Source: a virus
IMG/VR virus record: IMGVR_UViG_3300022602_000036
Location: 1-64,000 of that record
Reading direction: 5' to 3' (one strand)
Length of the DNA stretch: 64,000 bases
Each line of letters begins with the position of its first letter. Position 1 is the first letter of the stretch. The notes below the pieces were generated by a model that was not told the origin of the DNA, searched no databases, and worked only from the letters and a program-made list of their open reading frames with translations. This document shows positions 16,602 through 24,652 of this stretch, one piece after another. Both the position numbers and the translations under genes were made by a program.

Positions 16602-17488
16602 ACCTCAATGTATTTTAGTTCAAAGTATCCAGCACGATTCTCATGATTGACATAGCCACGTGGGTTACACACCACACGTGTTTCACCTAAGACATAGTCA
16701 AAGTCCTCGTGTGTATGACCATGACACCATAATTTAATCTGTGGACGATAAGCTATGAAGTCATCTAGGTTACTACGGAAGCCACCATTCATAATTGTGT
16801 CAGCTCGGTACTTAGCATGTACACTCTGCTCACTTGGACAGTGATGTGATACAACCACAAACTTTTGGTCAGCACGTTCTGCTACAACATGATTGATGTA
16901 GTCTAGGGCCTTGTTGTGGTCTTCTACTGCGTGTTCTGGTTTAAACTTACCAGCAGACTCTTTAATCTTATATGTAACTGTCTGTGTCTTAGCTACATCA
17001 TCATAATGATACAATGGCACTTTACGTTGTATCATATGATTGCTGTTATCTACACCGTGGAAGTCGTTCATTATGTGCGGCATTTCACGCAAGGTAACAG
17101 AATCACTACCATTCATATCAGTCCAAACAGTAGCACCAATGATGGTAACATCATCTACAACTAATACGTCTTTTTCTAATATATGGACGTTTTCCAAATG
17201 ACCTAAGGCATTTTTAAGAATACCATAGGTATATTTGAAGTCACCGTGATAGTGTTCGTGATTGCCCATGACGTAGACAACCTTGGGAAACTCCTTTGAT
17301 ATTTGTTCAAAGAATGCCAAGTAACGTTCAGCACGACCGCGCTGTGCTTTTAAGTTACTGTTCATAAGTTCAATATCACGGGCCACACAGATGTCGCCAG
17401 CAAGTACAAGCACATCTGCACTTTCTGTATTGTGTAGTTCTATTGTACCAAACTCTAAGTGTAGGTCACTACCCAATGCAATTTTCAT
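16598..17488 (-). CDS. Calcineurin-like metallophosphoesterase
   Basis: 296 residues. All family motifs are visible: D-L-H near 9-11, A-G-D-I near 31, G-N-H-E near 76-79, V-V-S-H-H near 213 and G-H-T-H near 256. It would hydrolyse phosphodiesters or phosphomonoesters using two metals; substrates could be nucleotides, RNA ends or protein phosphates. Embedded in the early-type minus-strand operon, overlapping both neighbours by four bases. Confidence 0.92.
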   Translation of the reverse strand: MKIALGSDLHLEFGTIELHNTESADVLVLAGDICVARDIELMNSNLKAQRGRAERYLAFFEQISKEFPKVVYVMGNHEHYHGDFKYTYGILKNALGHLENVHILEKDVLVVDDVTIIGATVWTDMNGSDSVTLREMPHIMNDFHGVDNSNHMIQRKVPLYHYDDVAKTQTVTYKIKESAGKFKPEHAVEDHNKALDYINHVVAERADQKFVVVSHHCPSEQSVHAKYRADTIMNGGFRSNLDDFIAYRPQIKLWCHGHTHEDFDYVLGETRVVCNPRGYVNHENRAGYFELKYIEV

Positions 17489-17799
17489 TGTACCACCAAT
17501 AACATCATTGTAACATCCTCTTCACGACATAGATATAAATGTCTGTAATACTTATTCTTTTTGCCATGTGCTGTACTATAGTCGTTGCTCCACACCTGGC
17601 GAGGAAGAAACCCGTCATTACCCCAGGTGTATTCTTTACCCCAGGTATTTTCGCACCATTTCATTACCGCCATCCAAATGTGCCATTTTTCACCTTGTGT
17701 GTCAAAGTCAATGCGATACCTAAAGCCACGATTGTAGCCTTTGTATCTGCCATCAAGTTTGACAACATTTGGTGATTTATAGTGCATTATTTTACTCAT
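17485..17799 (-). CDS. Array family protein, leaderless start
   Basis: 104 residues from the ATG at 17799. I chose this start because it lies six bases after a perfect sigma-70 -10 box; the upstream in-frame ATG at 17823 would lie ahead of the transcription start. The M-K-W-C-E-N-T-W helix resembles the 18961 gene's M-K-W-C-E-D-T-V. The tail (E-E-D-V-T-M-M-L-L-V-V-Q) is a diverged form of the family end. Confidence 0.65.
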   Translation of the reverse strand: MSKIMHYKSPNVVKLDGRYKGYNRGFRYRIDFDTQGEKWHIWMAVMKWCENTWGKEYTWGNDGFLPRQVWSNDYSTAHGKKNKYYRHLYLCREEDVTMMLLVVQ

Positions 17800-17805
17800 A
17801 CTAAT

Positions 17806-17834
17806 ATTATACACTAAACGCACTCAAAAGTCAA
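17806..17834 (-). promoter_or_regulatory. Sigma-70 promoter inside the array
   Basis: TTGACT, 17 bases, TATAAT on the minus strand, then six bases to ATG at 17799. Gives the metallophosphoesterase end of the array its own promoter. Confidence 0.85.
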
Positions 17835-18017
17835 TGCCAACATCACTTCAGCATGTGCGGTTATAGTTAAATAGCTATGGTCTATTTCATATTCATTTGG
17901 ACAGTACTCTTCTAACCAATTAATAAATTTTTTATAGTCATCAGCGTAGAGGTCCTCATAAGGACTCATTATGTAGATACTAGCACGATCACTGCCAGAT
18001 ATTTTCTTTAGATTCAT
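17814..18017 (-). CDS. Array family protein, diverged end
   Basis: 67 residues from ATG 18017, placed right after GAGGTGGTC. The central F-I-N-W-L-E-E-Y-C fits the family's Trp helix. The end (V-M-L-A-L-T-F-E-C-V) has lost the R-W. It overlaps the downstream promoter region, so the next gene is not tightly coupled. Confidence 0.6.
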   Translation of the reverse strand: MNLKKISGSDRASIYIMSPYEDLYADDYKKFINWLEEYCPNEYEIDHSYLTITAHAEVMLALTFECV

Positions 18018-18247
18018 GACCACCTCAACTTTACCATGGTAGCATGTTCTTCTTTTAAACAGAGGAAATGGTATTCATACTTACCATTGACGATATATTC
18101 CATATCTTCGTAAAGAGTATTGATCTCATGGGCCTCTAACCAAGCATCAACTTCGTCCCTAAACGCAACTGCCGTTGAATACTCATAATAGTCACCACGG
18201 GCTGTGACTTTAATATAATGACTTGTTCCGTTGTAATAGTATGCCAT
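18014..18247 (-). CDS. Array family protein
   Basis: 77 residues from ATG 18247 (TAATG overlap with the preceding stop). Family features: V-D-A-W-L-E-A-H-E helix and the end E-E-H-A-T-M-V-K-L-R-W-S. Its L-R-W codons contain AGGTGG, which serves as the ribosome site of the following gene. Confidence 0.68.
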   Translation of the reverse strand: MAYYYNGTSHYIKVTARGDYYEYSTAVAFRDEVDAWLEAHEINTLYEDMEYIVNGKYEYHFLCLKEEHATMVKLRWS

Positions 18248-18462
18248 TAACTCCACCTCAACAAGAACATAGTATATGCTTGTTTATTAGGAAAAACCAA
18301 TTCATCCCAAGACCCCCACGGACTTCTAATAATTTTTACATTGTGTAATTGCTCAAAGGCATCTTTGTGTTGGTGTCGCTCTAGCCCAAATCCACCTTTG
18401 GCAATTACCACCTGATTGGCATTACGAAACGCTGAGGGGATGTCACGTATTAGAACTTTCAT
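18247..18462 (-). CDS. Array family protein
   Basis: 71 residues from ATG 18462, which follows GAGGTGGCT and overlaps the preceding TGA. End: K-Q-A-Y-T-M-F-L-L-R-W-S. N-terminal half is more diverged (V-L-I-R-D-I-P-S-A-F-R). L-R-W codons again supply AGGTGG for the next start. Confidence 0.68.
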   Translation of the reverse strand: MKVLIRDIPSAFRNANQVVIAKGGFGLERHQHKDAFEQLHNVKIIRSPWGSWDELVFPNKQAYTMFLLRWS

Positions 18463-18680
18463 AGCCACCTCAGACAAAAAGCAGTATAATCTTCTTCTTT
18501 AGCAAACACCACACCTAGATATAGATAAAACTCATCCATGTGCCATCTACACACAGTGACACTACTATCCATGGCCATTAGCCAACCCGGTAGTTCGTCA
18601 GCAACAAAATATCCATTATTTCGCTGGAAATGGCTTTCGATGCTGTCTAGTAATTCACCGTTGATTAGCGTTCTTTTCAT
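18459..18680 (-). CDS. Array family protein
   Basis: 73 residues. End: E-E-D-Y-T-A-F-C-L-R-W-L, encoded with TGAGGTGGCTATGA at the junction. Its own start has no ribosome site; its ATG overlaps the preceding TGA (ATGA), so it depends on coupling. Confidence 0.68.
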   Translation of the reverse strand: MKRTLINGELLDSIESHFQRNNGYFVADELPGWLMAMDSSVTVCRWHMDEFYLYLGVVFAKEEDYTAFCLRWL

Positions 18681-18964
18681 TGGAATTTTAACGTAAATAT
18701 TAAAAACTTTTGTTCATCTACAACAGTATACCCATTAATACCAATCATACCATTACCACCATGGTTAAATTGAAGTTCTACACCGTATTCATCTTTTAGC
18801 CAAGCGTAGAATTTATCATTATCAACATTGTTAGGTGATATAGACTGCCAATAATGATTACTCTTTAATAAAAATTTATGAATACGATATAAATCAGCAT
18901 CAGGATCAAATGCCGTATTGGCACGAGCCTCTGGTGTGCTATATAAATCATTTTGTGAAGTCAT
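18677..18964 (-). CDS. Array family protein
   Basis: 95 residues from ATG 18964. Family helix F-Y-A-W-L-K-D-E-Y and end D-E-Q-K-F-L-I-F-T-L-K-F-Q. This is a conservative L-K-F version of the motif that does not carry AGGTGG, again showing that the amino acids are kept independently of the ribosome site. Confidence 0.68.
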   Translation of the reverse strand: MTSQNDLYSTPEARANTAFDPDADLYRIHKFLLKSNHYWQSISPNNVDNDKFYAWLKDEYGVELQFNHGGNGMIGINGYTVVDEQKFLIFTLKFQ

Positions 18965-19239
18965 AGCCACCTCAGGGCAAATGCTGTAGCATCATTGGCA
19001 TGCTTAAAGTGAAAATTATAATAACCATACCAATTAAATGTATACCAAACATCTTGGTCGTCTAACCAATTATGTCCAGGTTCTGGTCTGCCTGGGCCAA
19101 CAGTATCTTCGCACCACTTCATCATATTGTGATAACGCCAGCCATTGTCGCCAGTGACTTTGACCAAACGAACCGCATGCCACCCTTCGTTGAGTAGCTG
19201 ATGTTCTGCTTGATGTCTTTCTGCTGGTGCTGCTCTCAT
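18961..19239 (-). CDS. Array family protein
   Basis: 92 residues. M-K-W-C-E-D-T-V helix, then V-W-Y-T-F-N-W-Y and Y-N-F-H-F-K strands, end A-N-D-A-T-A-F-A-L-R-W-L. It is one of the fullest examples of the family plan. ATG 19239 overlaps the preceding TGA after GAGGTATGC. Confidence 0.72.
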   Translation of the reverse strand: MRAAPAERHQAEHQLLNEGWHAVRLVKVTGDNGWRYHNMMKWCEDTVGPGRPEPGHNWLDDQDVWYTFNWYGYYNFHFKHANDATAFALRWL

Positions 19240-19484
19240 GCATACCTCATTAAAAATGCTGTTAGATCGTTTGGCGTACCAAAGCGTATATAATGTTTTT
19301 TGGCGTAATCCCCTCGCTTGTCTAATACAAGTTGATATTTGGCATTGTAGTCAGCTAACGCAGTATTGACATGATCCCATGTATAATATTGACCGTGTTC
19401 AGCAATAACAGTTAATATAAAGTTATTCCAAACTTTAGTAGCTTCAATGTTGTCTTTAAGGTTTAAGTATAAATTTTCAGCCAT
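19236..19484 (-). CDS. Array family protein
   Basis: 82 residues from ATG 19484 (TAATG overlap, GAGGTGGGC upstream). Body has Y-Y-T-W-D-H-V-N and a basic Y-A-K-K-H-Y-I-R-F strand; end N-D-L-T-A-F-L-M-R-Y-A. Confidence 0.7.
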   Translation of the reverse strand: MAENLYLNLKDNIEATKVWNNFILTVIAEHGQYYTWDHVNTALADYNAKYQLVLDKRGDYAKKHYIRFGTPNDLTAFLMRYA

Positions 19485-19720
19485 TATGCCCACCTCAATA
19501 AAAACGCTGTCAGTTGTTCTTTGGTTTCTAATGCTATGGTCATGCCTTCTTGATGCATACGACCTCTAGGCAAATTTTCATCCATCCAAGTGTATATTTC
19601 TGACTCATGGTTAAGCCAATACCTAATGTCAGCAATGACAATATAGTGGTAAGGCATTTCGTGATCAAATGGCCCACTAGCAATAAACTTACGCCCATTG
19701 CCTCCGTCTAATATACTCAT
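19484..19720 (-). CDS. Array family protein
   Basis: 78 residues. I-R-Y-W-L-N-H-E, E-I-Y-T-W-M-D-E-N and the end K-E-Q-L-T-A-F-L-L-R-W-A. ATG overlaps the methyltransferase stop (ATGA). Confidence 0.7.
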   Translation of the reverse strand: MSILDGGNGRKFIASGPFDHEMPYHYIVIADIRYWLNHESEIYTWMDENLPRGRMHQEGMTIALETKEQLTAFLLRWA

Positions 19721-20853
19721 TTAGTAAAAACGTAAACGCCTTCCCATTTTTCACGACCTTTGGTTTTGTCATTGCCTACACCTGGGCGAGTGTTCAACAT
19801 CATCTTGATAGTGCGAGAATGTTTGAAGCCTAGTTTTTCAGCAGTAGCAATCCAGCGGTCAACTACCTTGTATTCTTTGTTGCCATAACTCTTATAGTCA
19901 GCGATGTTGGTGGCAAATACTCCATCACTGTTTAATCCTTTGTGAATATTTGACATAGTAGGCACTACATAACCATCAAACCATTCATCAAGTGTAGTAA
20001 ACTGATTCATACACTGTGTGGGTTCATCACTGTATTTTTCCAAGTTAAAATAAGGTGGACTACTAAATGCTAAGTCTATGTTCTCAGGAATGTATTCTTC
20101 ACTGACTGCCTGCGCAATTCTAGGACGACTGAATCCAGACTTTTCTATTAGGGTGGCTAGGTAAACTAGATACTTGACAGTTTCAGTGTTGGGATCTATA
20201 CACTCATAATCATGGCGCAGGTTGCCAGTGGCAATGCCCAACATACGACCACCATAGCCAGCTGAGTAGTCATAGACACGACCCCACAGCATATTACACA
20301 ACTCATAGCTGACTGCACGAGCATTTAAGGGTTTGAAGTTCTGTATGTTCTCTCCTGTGACCAACTCAAGAGCTCTACGTAGTGCGGTAGGACTAACAAG
20401 ATTATTACCATCCCTGTGCTCAAAACAAAGCCTAATGGCCCGCTCAAGTTTTCTATCATCATAAAAACGATCCTTTAAACTGTTACTGCCACGACCTTTG
20501 GGTTCAGCTGTCATCATGTTAGGAAACAAGAAACGATTAACTGTCTGCCCACCATTGTTGCCTAGGCCTAACACACCTTTGTTAACTTGATTACCAGCGG
20601 TATTGGCCAGCTCTTTGATCTTGGCGATCAACCCCTGTTCAGTGAAGTAAACAATAGGTGTGATGTTTACACTGCGATAGATGTCAAATACTTCTTGTAA
20701 GCACACTTCAGGTTCTTGACTATAACGTTCTTTGGTGTAGGTTGCTAACTGTTCGTAGTGCGCTTCATAACAGGTAAATTCACCCAGGTCACTTAAGTTA
20801 GCTAGGGTAGCATATTGTTCAACACCCCAGGTTTTATGTAGTTGATTAATCAA
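19717..20853 (-). CDS. DNA methyltransferase (amino group, SPPY type)
   Basis: 378 residues. SAM-binding motif I is near residue 193 (V-Y-D-Y-S-A-G-Y-G-G-R), and the catalytic motif IV S-S-P-P-Y is near residue 265, as in N4-cytosine and related N6-adenine methylases. No adjacent restriction endonuclease is visible, so an orphan enzyme that protects or marks phage DNA is the simplest reading. TTG at 20853 is the only reasonable start; it is weakly supported. Lies between members of the small-protein array. Confidence 0.82.
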   Translation of the reverse strand: MINQLHKTWGVEQYATLANLSDLGEFTCYEAHYEQLATYTKERYSQEPEVCLQEVFDIYRSVNITPIVYFTEQGLIAKIKELANTAGNQVNKGVLGLGNNGGQTVNRFLFPNMMTAEPKGRGSNSLKDRFYDDRKLERAIRLCFEHRDGNNLVSPTALRRALELVTGENIQNFKPLNARAVSYELCNMLWGRVYDYSAGYGGRMLGIATGNLRHDYECIDPNTETVKYLVYLATLIEKSGFSRPRIAQAVSEEYIPENIDLAFSSPPYFNLEKYSDEPTQCMNQFTTLDEWFDGYVVPTMSNIHKGLNSDGVFATNIADYKSYGNKEYKVVDRWIATAEKLGFKHSRTIKMMLNTRPGVGNDKTKGREKWEGVYVFTK

Positions 20854-20866
20854 TCTTTGCTCTTTC

Positions 20867-21184
20867 TCAATCTGTATTTTTGTCTGAATCTAGTAGTTTC
20901 TGCCACAGTTGCATAGGATATTTTAAATAAAAATAAGTTAAAAATCGCTCAAGTTCACTGTGGCTAGTCCAATGCCAAGTATCGTAACTCATGCGTTTGA
21001 CCCCCACACGACCTTCTAGTTCTTCTACTACATAGTCTATGATCTGTGTCCAACCTATAACACCCTCATCATCACCAAAGACCTTTTGGTTATAGCGTTC
21101 TTTAACAACCCCGGCAGGCAAGCTGATAAAGCCCTGTTCAGCTGTCATAGCCCAACATTTAGGTTTTTTGGTTATAGTAAACAT
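20867..21184 (-). CDS. First gene of minus-strand array, family-related
   Basis: 105 residues. The segment V-I-G-W-T-Q-I-I-D-Y and the end S-E-L-E-R-F-L-T-Y-F-Y-L-K-Y-P resemble the array's helix and F-x-L-K-Y end, with a further short tail. ATG 21184 lies six bases after a TATAAT box, so the message should start at the codon itself. Confidence 0.65.
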   Translation of the reverse strand: MFTITKKPKCWAMTAEQGFISLPAGVVKERYNQKVFGDDEGVIGWTQIIDYVVEELEGRVGVKRMSYDTWHWTSHSELERFLTYFYLKYPMQLWQKLLDSDKNTD

Positions 21185-21190
21185 ACAAGT

Positions 21191-21219
21191 ATTATACAGT
21201 ATTTAAGATAAAAAAGCAA
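21191..21219 (-). promoter_or_regulatory. Sigma-70 promoter of minus-strand array
   Basis: TTGCTT, 17 bases, TATAAT on the minus strand, then six bases to ATG. Confidence 0.7.
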
Positions 21220-21232
21220 GTCAAAATTCCAC

Positions 21233-21261
21233 TTGACTCTTGGATATTTTGAGTGTATAAT
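21233..21261 (+). promoter_or_regulatory. Sigma-70 promoter
   Basis: TTGACT, 17 bases, TATAAT. Divergent from the array promoter; leads a short leader with AAAAGGAACC before ATG 21294. Confidence 0.9.
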
Positions 21262-21293
21262 GTTACACATGAACAATAAAAAAGGAACCACAG

Positions 21294-21503
21294 ATGATTT
21301 TTTCATTAGACCATTTATTTCCTAAACGCAGGTTTGATCCCGCTAATCGTGACGACCTACTGGCTTATAAAAAGTATATGACCACAGGTGCTTGGGGCAA
21401 GGGCGGATGTCCATTTAAACTTGAACAGGGCTGGACTAGTATTCCGCAGATGTGTACAGTTAAACTAGCTACTTGGGCAGTTAAAAACGCTATTAAACGA
21501 TGA
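21294..21503 (+). CDS. Small hypothetical early protein
   Basis: 69 residues. A compact basic protein with D-L-L-A-Y-K-K-Y-M and G-G-C-P-F-K-L-E-Q-G-W-T-S-I-P. No family recognised. First gene behind a strong sigma-70 promoter with a ribosome site, so probably early and well expressed. Stop overlaps the next start (ATGA). Confidence 0.65.
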   Translation: MIFSLDHLFPKRRFDPANRDDLLAYKKYMTTGAWGKGGCPFKLEQGWTSIPQMCTVKLATWAVKNAIKR

Positions 21504-21736
21504 AAGCTGTGGTATTTGAATCTGAATACTGGCACAAGAAGTTGTGGCCCCGCATCATTGAAGAAAATGGTGCGGCTGTGCGTATATCCTGGGTGTGTCG
21601 TCAACGCCTAGGATTTACAGTACGTGAACATACTTGGTATGAAGATGTAGATGGATTCCTAGATAGATTCACTGATATTCGTTTGGATTTCTACGACGAA
21701 TCTTTGCGCACTATGTTCTTACTCAAATACAAATAA
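21500..21736 (+). CDS. Array family protein on plus strand
   Basis: 78 residues ending D-E-S-L-R-T-M-F-L-L-K-Y-K, a clear F-x-L-K-Y version of the array motif, with Y-W-H-K-K-L-W-P and H-T-W-Y-E-D-V in the body. It sits beside but divergent to the main array, so the family spread or was inverted within this genome. Confidence 0.68.
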   Translation: MKAVVFESEYWHKKLWPRIIEENGAAVRISWVCRQRLGFTVREHTWYEDVDGFLDRFTDIRLDFYDESLRTMFLLKYK

Positions 21737-21739
21737 TTC

Positions 21740-21747
21740 CATAAATA
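21740..21747 (+). promoter_or_regulatory. Late promoter, leaderless
   Basis: CATAAATA, CTGT, ATG: four-base gap. Confidence 0.7.
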
Positions 21748-21751
21748 CTGT

Positions 21752-22033
21752 ATGGCTTCATACAGTATTCCAGTAAATAATTCCACTAGTACCACCACTG
21801 CTACTACACTACCACGTAGTACAGTGCAGGTTTTTGCTAACGTACCTGTCTACTACACCGTAGGCAGTGACACACCTGTGGCCACAGATCGTTGCGCAGT
21901 CATAGCCGCAAATCAAACTCTTACCCTACGCTTACCAGTTAAATGCCTACGAATAGCATTCCTAGCAGTAGACGCACCAGGATTTGCTACTATTGTAGAA
22001 ATAAATGGAACCAAAGCTAGCTGTTCTGCATAA
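21752..22033 (+). CDS. Small late beta-rich protein
   Basis: 93 residues, Thr/Val/Ala-rich and probably all beta (V-Q-V-F-A-N-V-P-V-Y-Y-T-V). No family recognised. Leaderless late gene followed by a second late promoter, so it is transcribed as its own late unit; likely virion-associated. Confidence 0.65.
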   Translation: MASYSIPVNNSTSTTTATTLPRSTVQVFANVPVYYTVGSDTPVATDRCAVIAANQTLTLRLPVKCLRIAFLAVDAPGFATIVEINGTKASCSA

Positions 22034-22036
22034 ATA
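22029..22036 (+). promoter_or_regulatory. Late promoter
   Basis: CATAAATA overlapping the preceding stop, 26 bases before ATG with an AGGA ribosome site. Confidence 0.65.
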
Positions 22037-22062
22037 TAGTTATTAGATATTAGGAAAACATT

Positions 22063-22410
22063 ATGGCAGTTCAAACCATTACCTGGAACGTTGTAGCAAA
22101 CACAGCACAGGCCACCACAGCCCAAGCATTAACCAGCACCAAAGTTAAGGTAGCAGCCAACAACCACGTTTGGGTAGGTGTAGGCAACGTTAGCACAGTT
22201 AGAGCTAACAATGTCAGTAGCTTTATTATCCCACCAAACGTTATTACCACAGTAGACTGCGGCCCAGCTAATTTGTCTATTGATGCTAACAACAAGAATG
22301 TTATCAGTACTACAGGTCCATTTATCAGCTTCTTATCAGCAGGTCCTGGTCCAGCGGCAGTGTCATTCACTGAAATTGGTACTGTAAACTTTAACAACGT
22401 ACAGAGTTAA
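22063..22410 (+). CDS. Small late beta-rich protein
   Basis: 115 residues, Val/Ala/Asn/Thr-rich, beta type (V-W-V-G-V-G-N-V-S-T-V-R). It resembles the preceding gene product in composition and size; the two could be related virion decoration proteins. Function not identifiable. Confidence 0.65.
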   Translation: MAVQTITWNVVANTAQATTAQALTSTKVKVAANNHVWVGVGNVSTVRANNVSSFIIPPNVITTVDCGPANLSIDANNKNVISTTGPFISFLSAGPGPAAVSFTEIGTVNFNNVQS

Positions 22411-22412
22411 TT

Positions 22413-22760
22413 ATGAAAACAGCAGAAATCCTACGTAAACTAGCAGACGTTATTGATCAACACGAAGGCGGTGCAGAACATCGTCCAGAAAATTCAATGC
22501 CACACGCTGATTTAACTCCGGTTGAAGTTGATCACACTGATGGTACAGAACCAGCAGCAATGGTTCCGCCCTTACAACAAAAACTAGAATTACTTAAACA
22601 GGCAGTACATAGTGATGATGAGGTATGCACAGTCTGTGGTGGTTGCCCATGCGAATGCAGTGATGAACCTGAAGACGAATTATCATTTATTAAACGTGCA
22701 GCTGGCGTTCCAGTTGCAGTCATTGACGCCGTAGCTGAAGATAACGACATAGGAGACTAG
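22413..22760 (+). CDS. Small protein with compact cysteine cluster
   Basis: 115 residues. Residues 69-79 read E-V-C-T-V-C-G-G-C-P-C-E-C, five cysteines in nine positions, in an otherwise acidic protein. That density suggests metal binding (Zn or Fe-S) but does not match a known finger spacing that I can name. The N-terminus is a helix (A-E-I-L-R-K-L-A-D-V-I). Starts two bases after the previous stop. Confidence 0.6.
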   Translation: MKTAEILRKLADVIDQHEGGAEHRPENSMPHADLTPVEVDHTDGTEPAAMVPPLQQKLELLKQAVHSDDEVCTVCGGCPCECSDEPEDELSFIKRAAGVPVAVIDAVAEDNDIGD

Positions 22761-22764
22761 TTCT

Positions 22765-24600
22765 ATGTCAACTAATGCGGTAAAAGTTAGTTCAGGGTTT
22801 ACCCAATACCCATTTACTACTCATATAGGCGAAGCAGGCCGACTATTCTATAATGCAGCCACTGGCGAACTACGCATCAGTAACGGTGTTACTCCAGGCG
22901 GTTTGCCAGTTTATACCGCAGTAGGCGCAGCCAACATTGGTAATCTGGTAATTACCAACACTACTATTAGTACCTATTCTGCCAATGCCAACATCAGTAT
23001 ACAGACCAATGGCACCGGCGTTATCAATCTGGTAGGCAACATTGGATTTTTTACCACAGCAACAGGTCCAGTCGGAACTCCGCTACTATCAGTAGACAAT
23101 CTGGGCAATCTTGTAGTCAATGGTAAATTGGTAGTTAATGGACAGAGTTACTTTATTGGCAATGAAACTAATTTTGGTAACATAGTAGTCAATGGTGTCA
23201 CAACATTTAACGGTGCTACTATCATCAACGGTGATACTACTCGTAATGGCAACACTTATCAGACTGGTAATGTAAACATCACTGGTAATTCAGTTAACAG
23301 CGGCACCAGCACATTTAACGGTAATACTATATTCAATGGTAATGCTTATCACACAGGATTCACATCATTTGTTGGCGATGTAGCACACATAGGTAACATT
23401 GTCATCACAGGCCAAACAACCAACAATGGTCTAAGCATATTCAACGGCGACCTAACTATTGCTGGTAATGCGCACTTAGTTGGTAACACCAGCATAACTG
23501 GTAACACTCTAGTAACTGGATTCACAACAGTAGCAGGCAATACTCTGGTTACAGGTAATACTGTAGTAGTAGGAACTGCGACTCTAACTGGTAATAGTTA
23601 TATAGCTGGCAATACCTTTGTTACAGGAACTACGACTGTAGTTGGTAATACCTATGTAACTGGACAGGTTACAACTATTACTGGTAACACTTACCTACAA
23701 GGCAACAGTTTTGTCACTGGCACTATATCAATCACTGGTAATAGTTTTCAAACTGGTCTAGCAACATACATAGTATCAACAGTAAATACCACACAAGGTG
23801 CGGTGGAAATTACTGGTGATAGTAGTGGCTTATACCAAGCACCAATTAACCCTGGTGTGATGTTACAGGTTACTGGACAATATAATCTTCCTGGTCGAGT
23901 TTACAACGACGGACAAAATAATTATGCAGTATACGTAGGTCGTAGATACAACGGCAATATTATAGTTCCCACACAGGTATTAAACAATCAAGATGTGGCT
24001 CGTTATGGTGCCACAGCCTACACATCAGGTGGTTGGTTTGGTAACGGTATTGCTAGAATAAGCATAGTAGCTAACGAAGATCAAACCTTGACTAACCAAG
24101 GTGGTCGTATTGATTTTTGGGTAACACCAAACGGCAGTAATTCTAGCGGCATCACTAGTGTAGTATCTGTAACTTCTAGTCAAATGACAGTTAATGCCAA
24201 CATAGCCATTGGTGCAAACAGCACACTTACAACTCCACGTGTGGTTATTAACGATGGTGGCCTACGCATTATTAATGGTGGTATTTGGGCCAATGTGAGC
24301 TTTGCTTCAGACAGTATGGTATTAGCATACCATCCCACTGGAGCAGGTACTGTGCCATTTACAGTTAACCTAAGCAATTACACCGCTGGTGCTACAGTTA
24401 GAGTACAGATTAGACTAGACAATACCAGCCGTGATATCAATTATGGTGTGTCCACAGGTGAAAACAGCAGTACAGCCGCTACCAGTTACAACGGTAATGG
24501 TATAGGGTCAACTGACATTAGTAACAGTACTATACAACTGCTCTATACCTGCTATGATGGCACAGCGGCTAATACCTACGTGGCTGTAACTACACTTTAA
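22765..24600 (+). CDS. Long tail fibre/adhesin with T-G-N repeats
   Basis: 611 residues. The N-terminus (G-E-A-G-R-L-F-Y-N-A-A-T-G-E-L-R-I-S-N-G) is the fibre-attachment type also seen in the 8514 gene. Residues about 110-345 are short tandem units of the form [TV]-x-G-N-[TS]-x-[VI]-x-G, expected to stack as a beta-helix. Residues 350-611 are a non-repetitive beta domain, likely the receptor-binding head. No S74 chaperone domain is fused, but one is encoded alone at 8245. Probable host-recognition fibre. Confidence 0.8.
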   Translation: MSTNAVKVSSGFTQYPFTTHIGEAGRLFYNAATGELRISNGVTPGGLPVYTAVGAANIGNLVITNTTISTYSANANISIQTNGTGVINLVGNIGFFTTATGPVGTPLLSVDNLGNLVVNGKLVVNGQSYFIGNETNFGNIVVNGVTTFNGATIINGDTTRNGNTYQTGNVNITGNSVNSGTSTFNGNTIFNGNAYHTGFTSFVGDVAHIGNIVITGQTTNNGLSIFNGDLTIAGNAHLVGNTSITGNTLVTGFTTVAGNTLVTGNTVVVGTATLTGNSYIAGNTFVTGTTTVVGNTYVTGQVTTITGNTYLQGNSFVTGTISITGNSFQTGLATYIVSTVNTTQGAVEITGDSSGLYQAPINPGVMLQVTGQYNLPGRVYNDGQNNYAVYVGRRYNGNIIVPTQVLNNQDVARYGATAYTSGGWFGNGIARISIVANEDQTLTNQGGRIDFWVTPNGSNSSGITSVVSVTSSQMTVNANIAIGANSTLTTPRVVINDGGLRIINGGIWANVSFASDSMVLAYHPTGAGTVPFTVNLSNYTAGATVRVQIRLDNTSRDINYGVSTGENSSTAATSYNGNGIGSTDISNSTIQLLYTCYDGTAANTYVAVTTL

Positions 24601-24609
24601 CCAAAACTC

Positions 24610-24637
24610 TTGACATTCAATTATCTTTTATTATAAC
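24610..24637 (+). promoter_or_regulatory. Sigma-70-like promoter
   Basis: TTGACA, 16 bases, TATAAC. Followed 16 bases later by a late promoter, so the next gene may be expressed both early and late. Confidence 0.65.
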
Positions 24638-24652
24638 ATATAGATAACATTC

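Noticed and set aside
21191-21261. A late promoter (TTAAATAC on the minus strand) in the divergent region
   Set aside because: The TAAATA there overlaps the spacer of a good sigma-70 promoter and is too far from the start to fit the late spacing; kept only as a sigma-70 promoter.
22071-22397. Minus-strand frame inside a small late gene
   Set aside because: Shadow of the Val/Ala-rich plus-strand gene, which has a late promoter and ribosome site.
23100-23800. CRISPR-like repeats
   Set aside because: The repeats are short coding T-G-N units of a tail fibre in one open frame, without spacers of fixed length.
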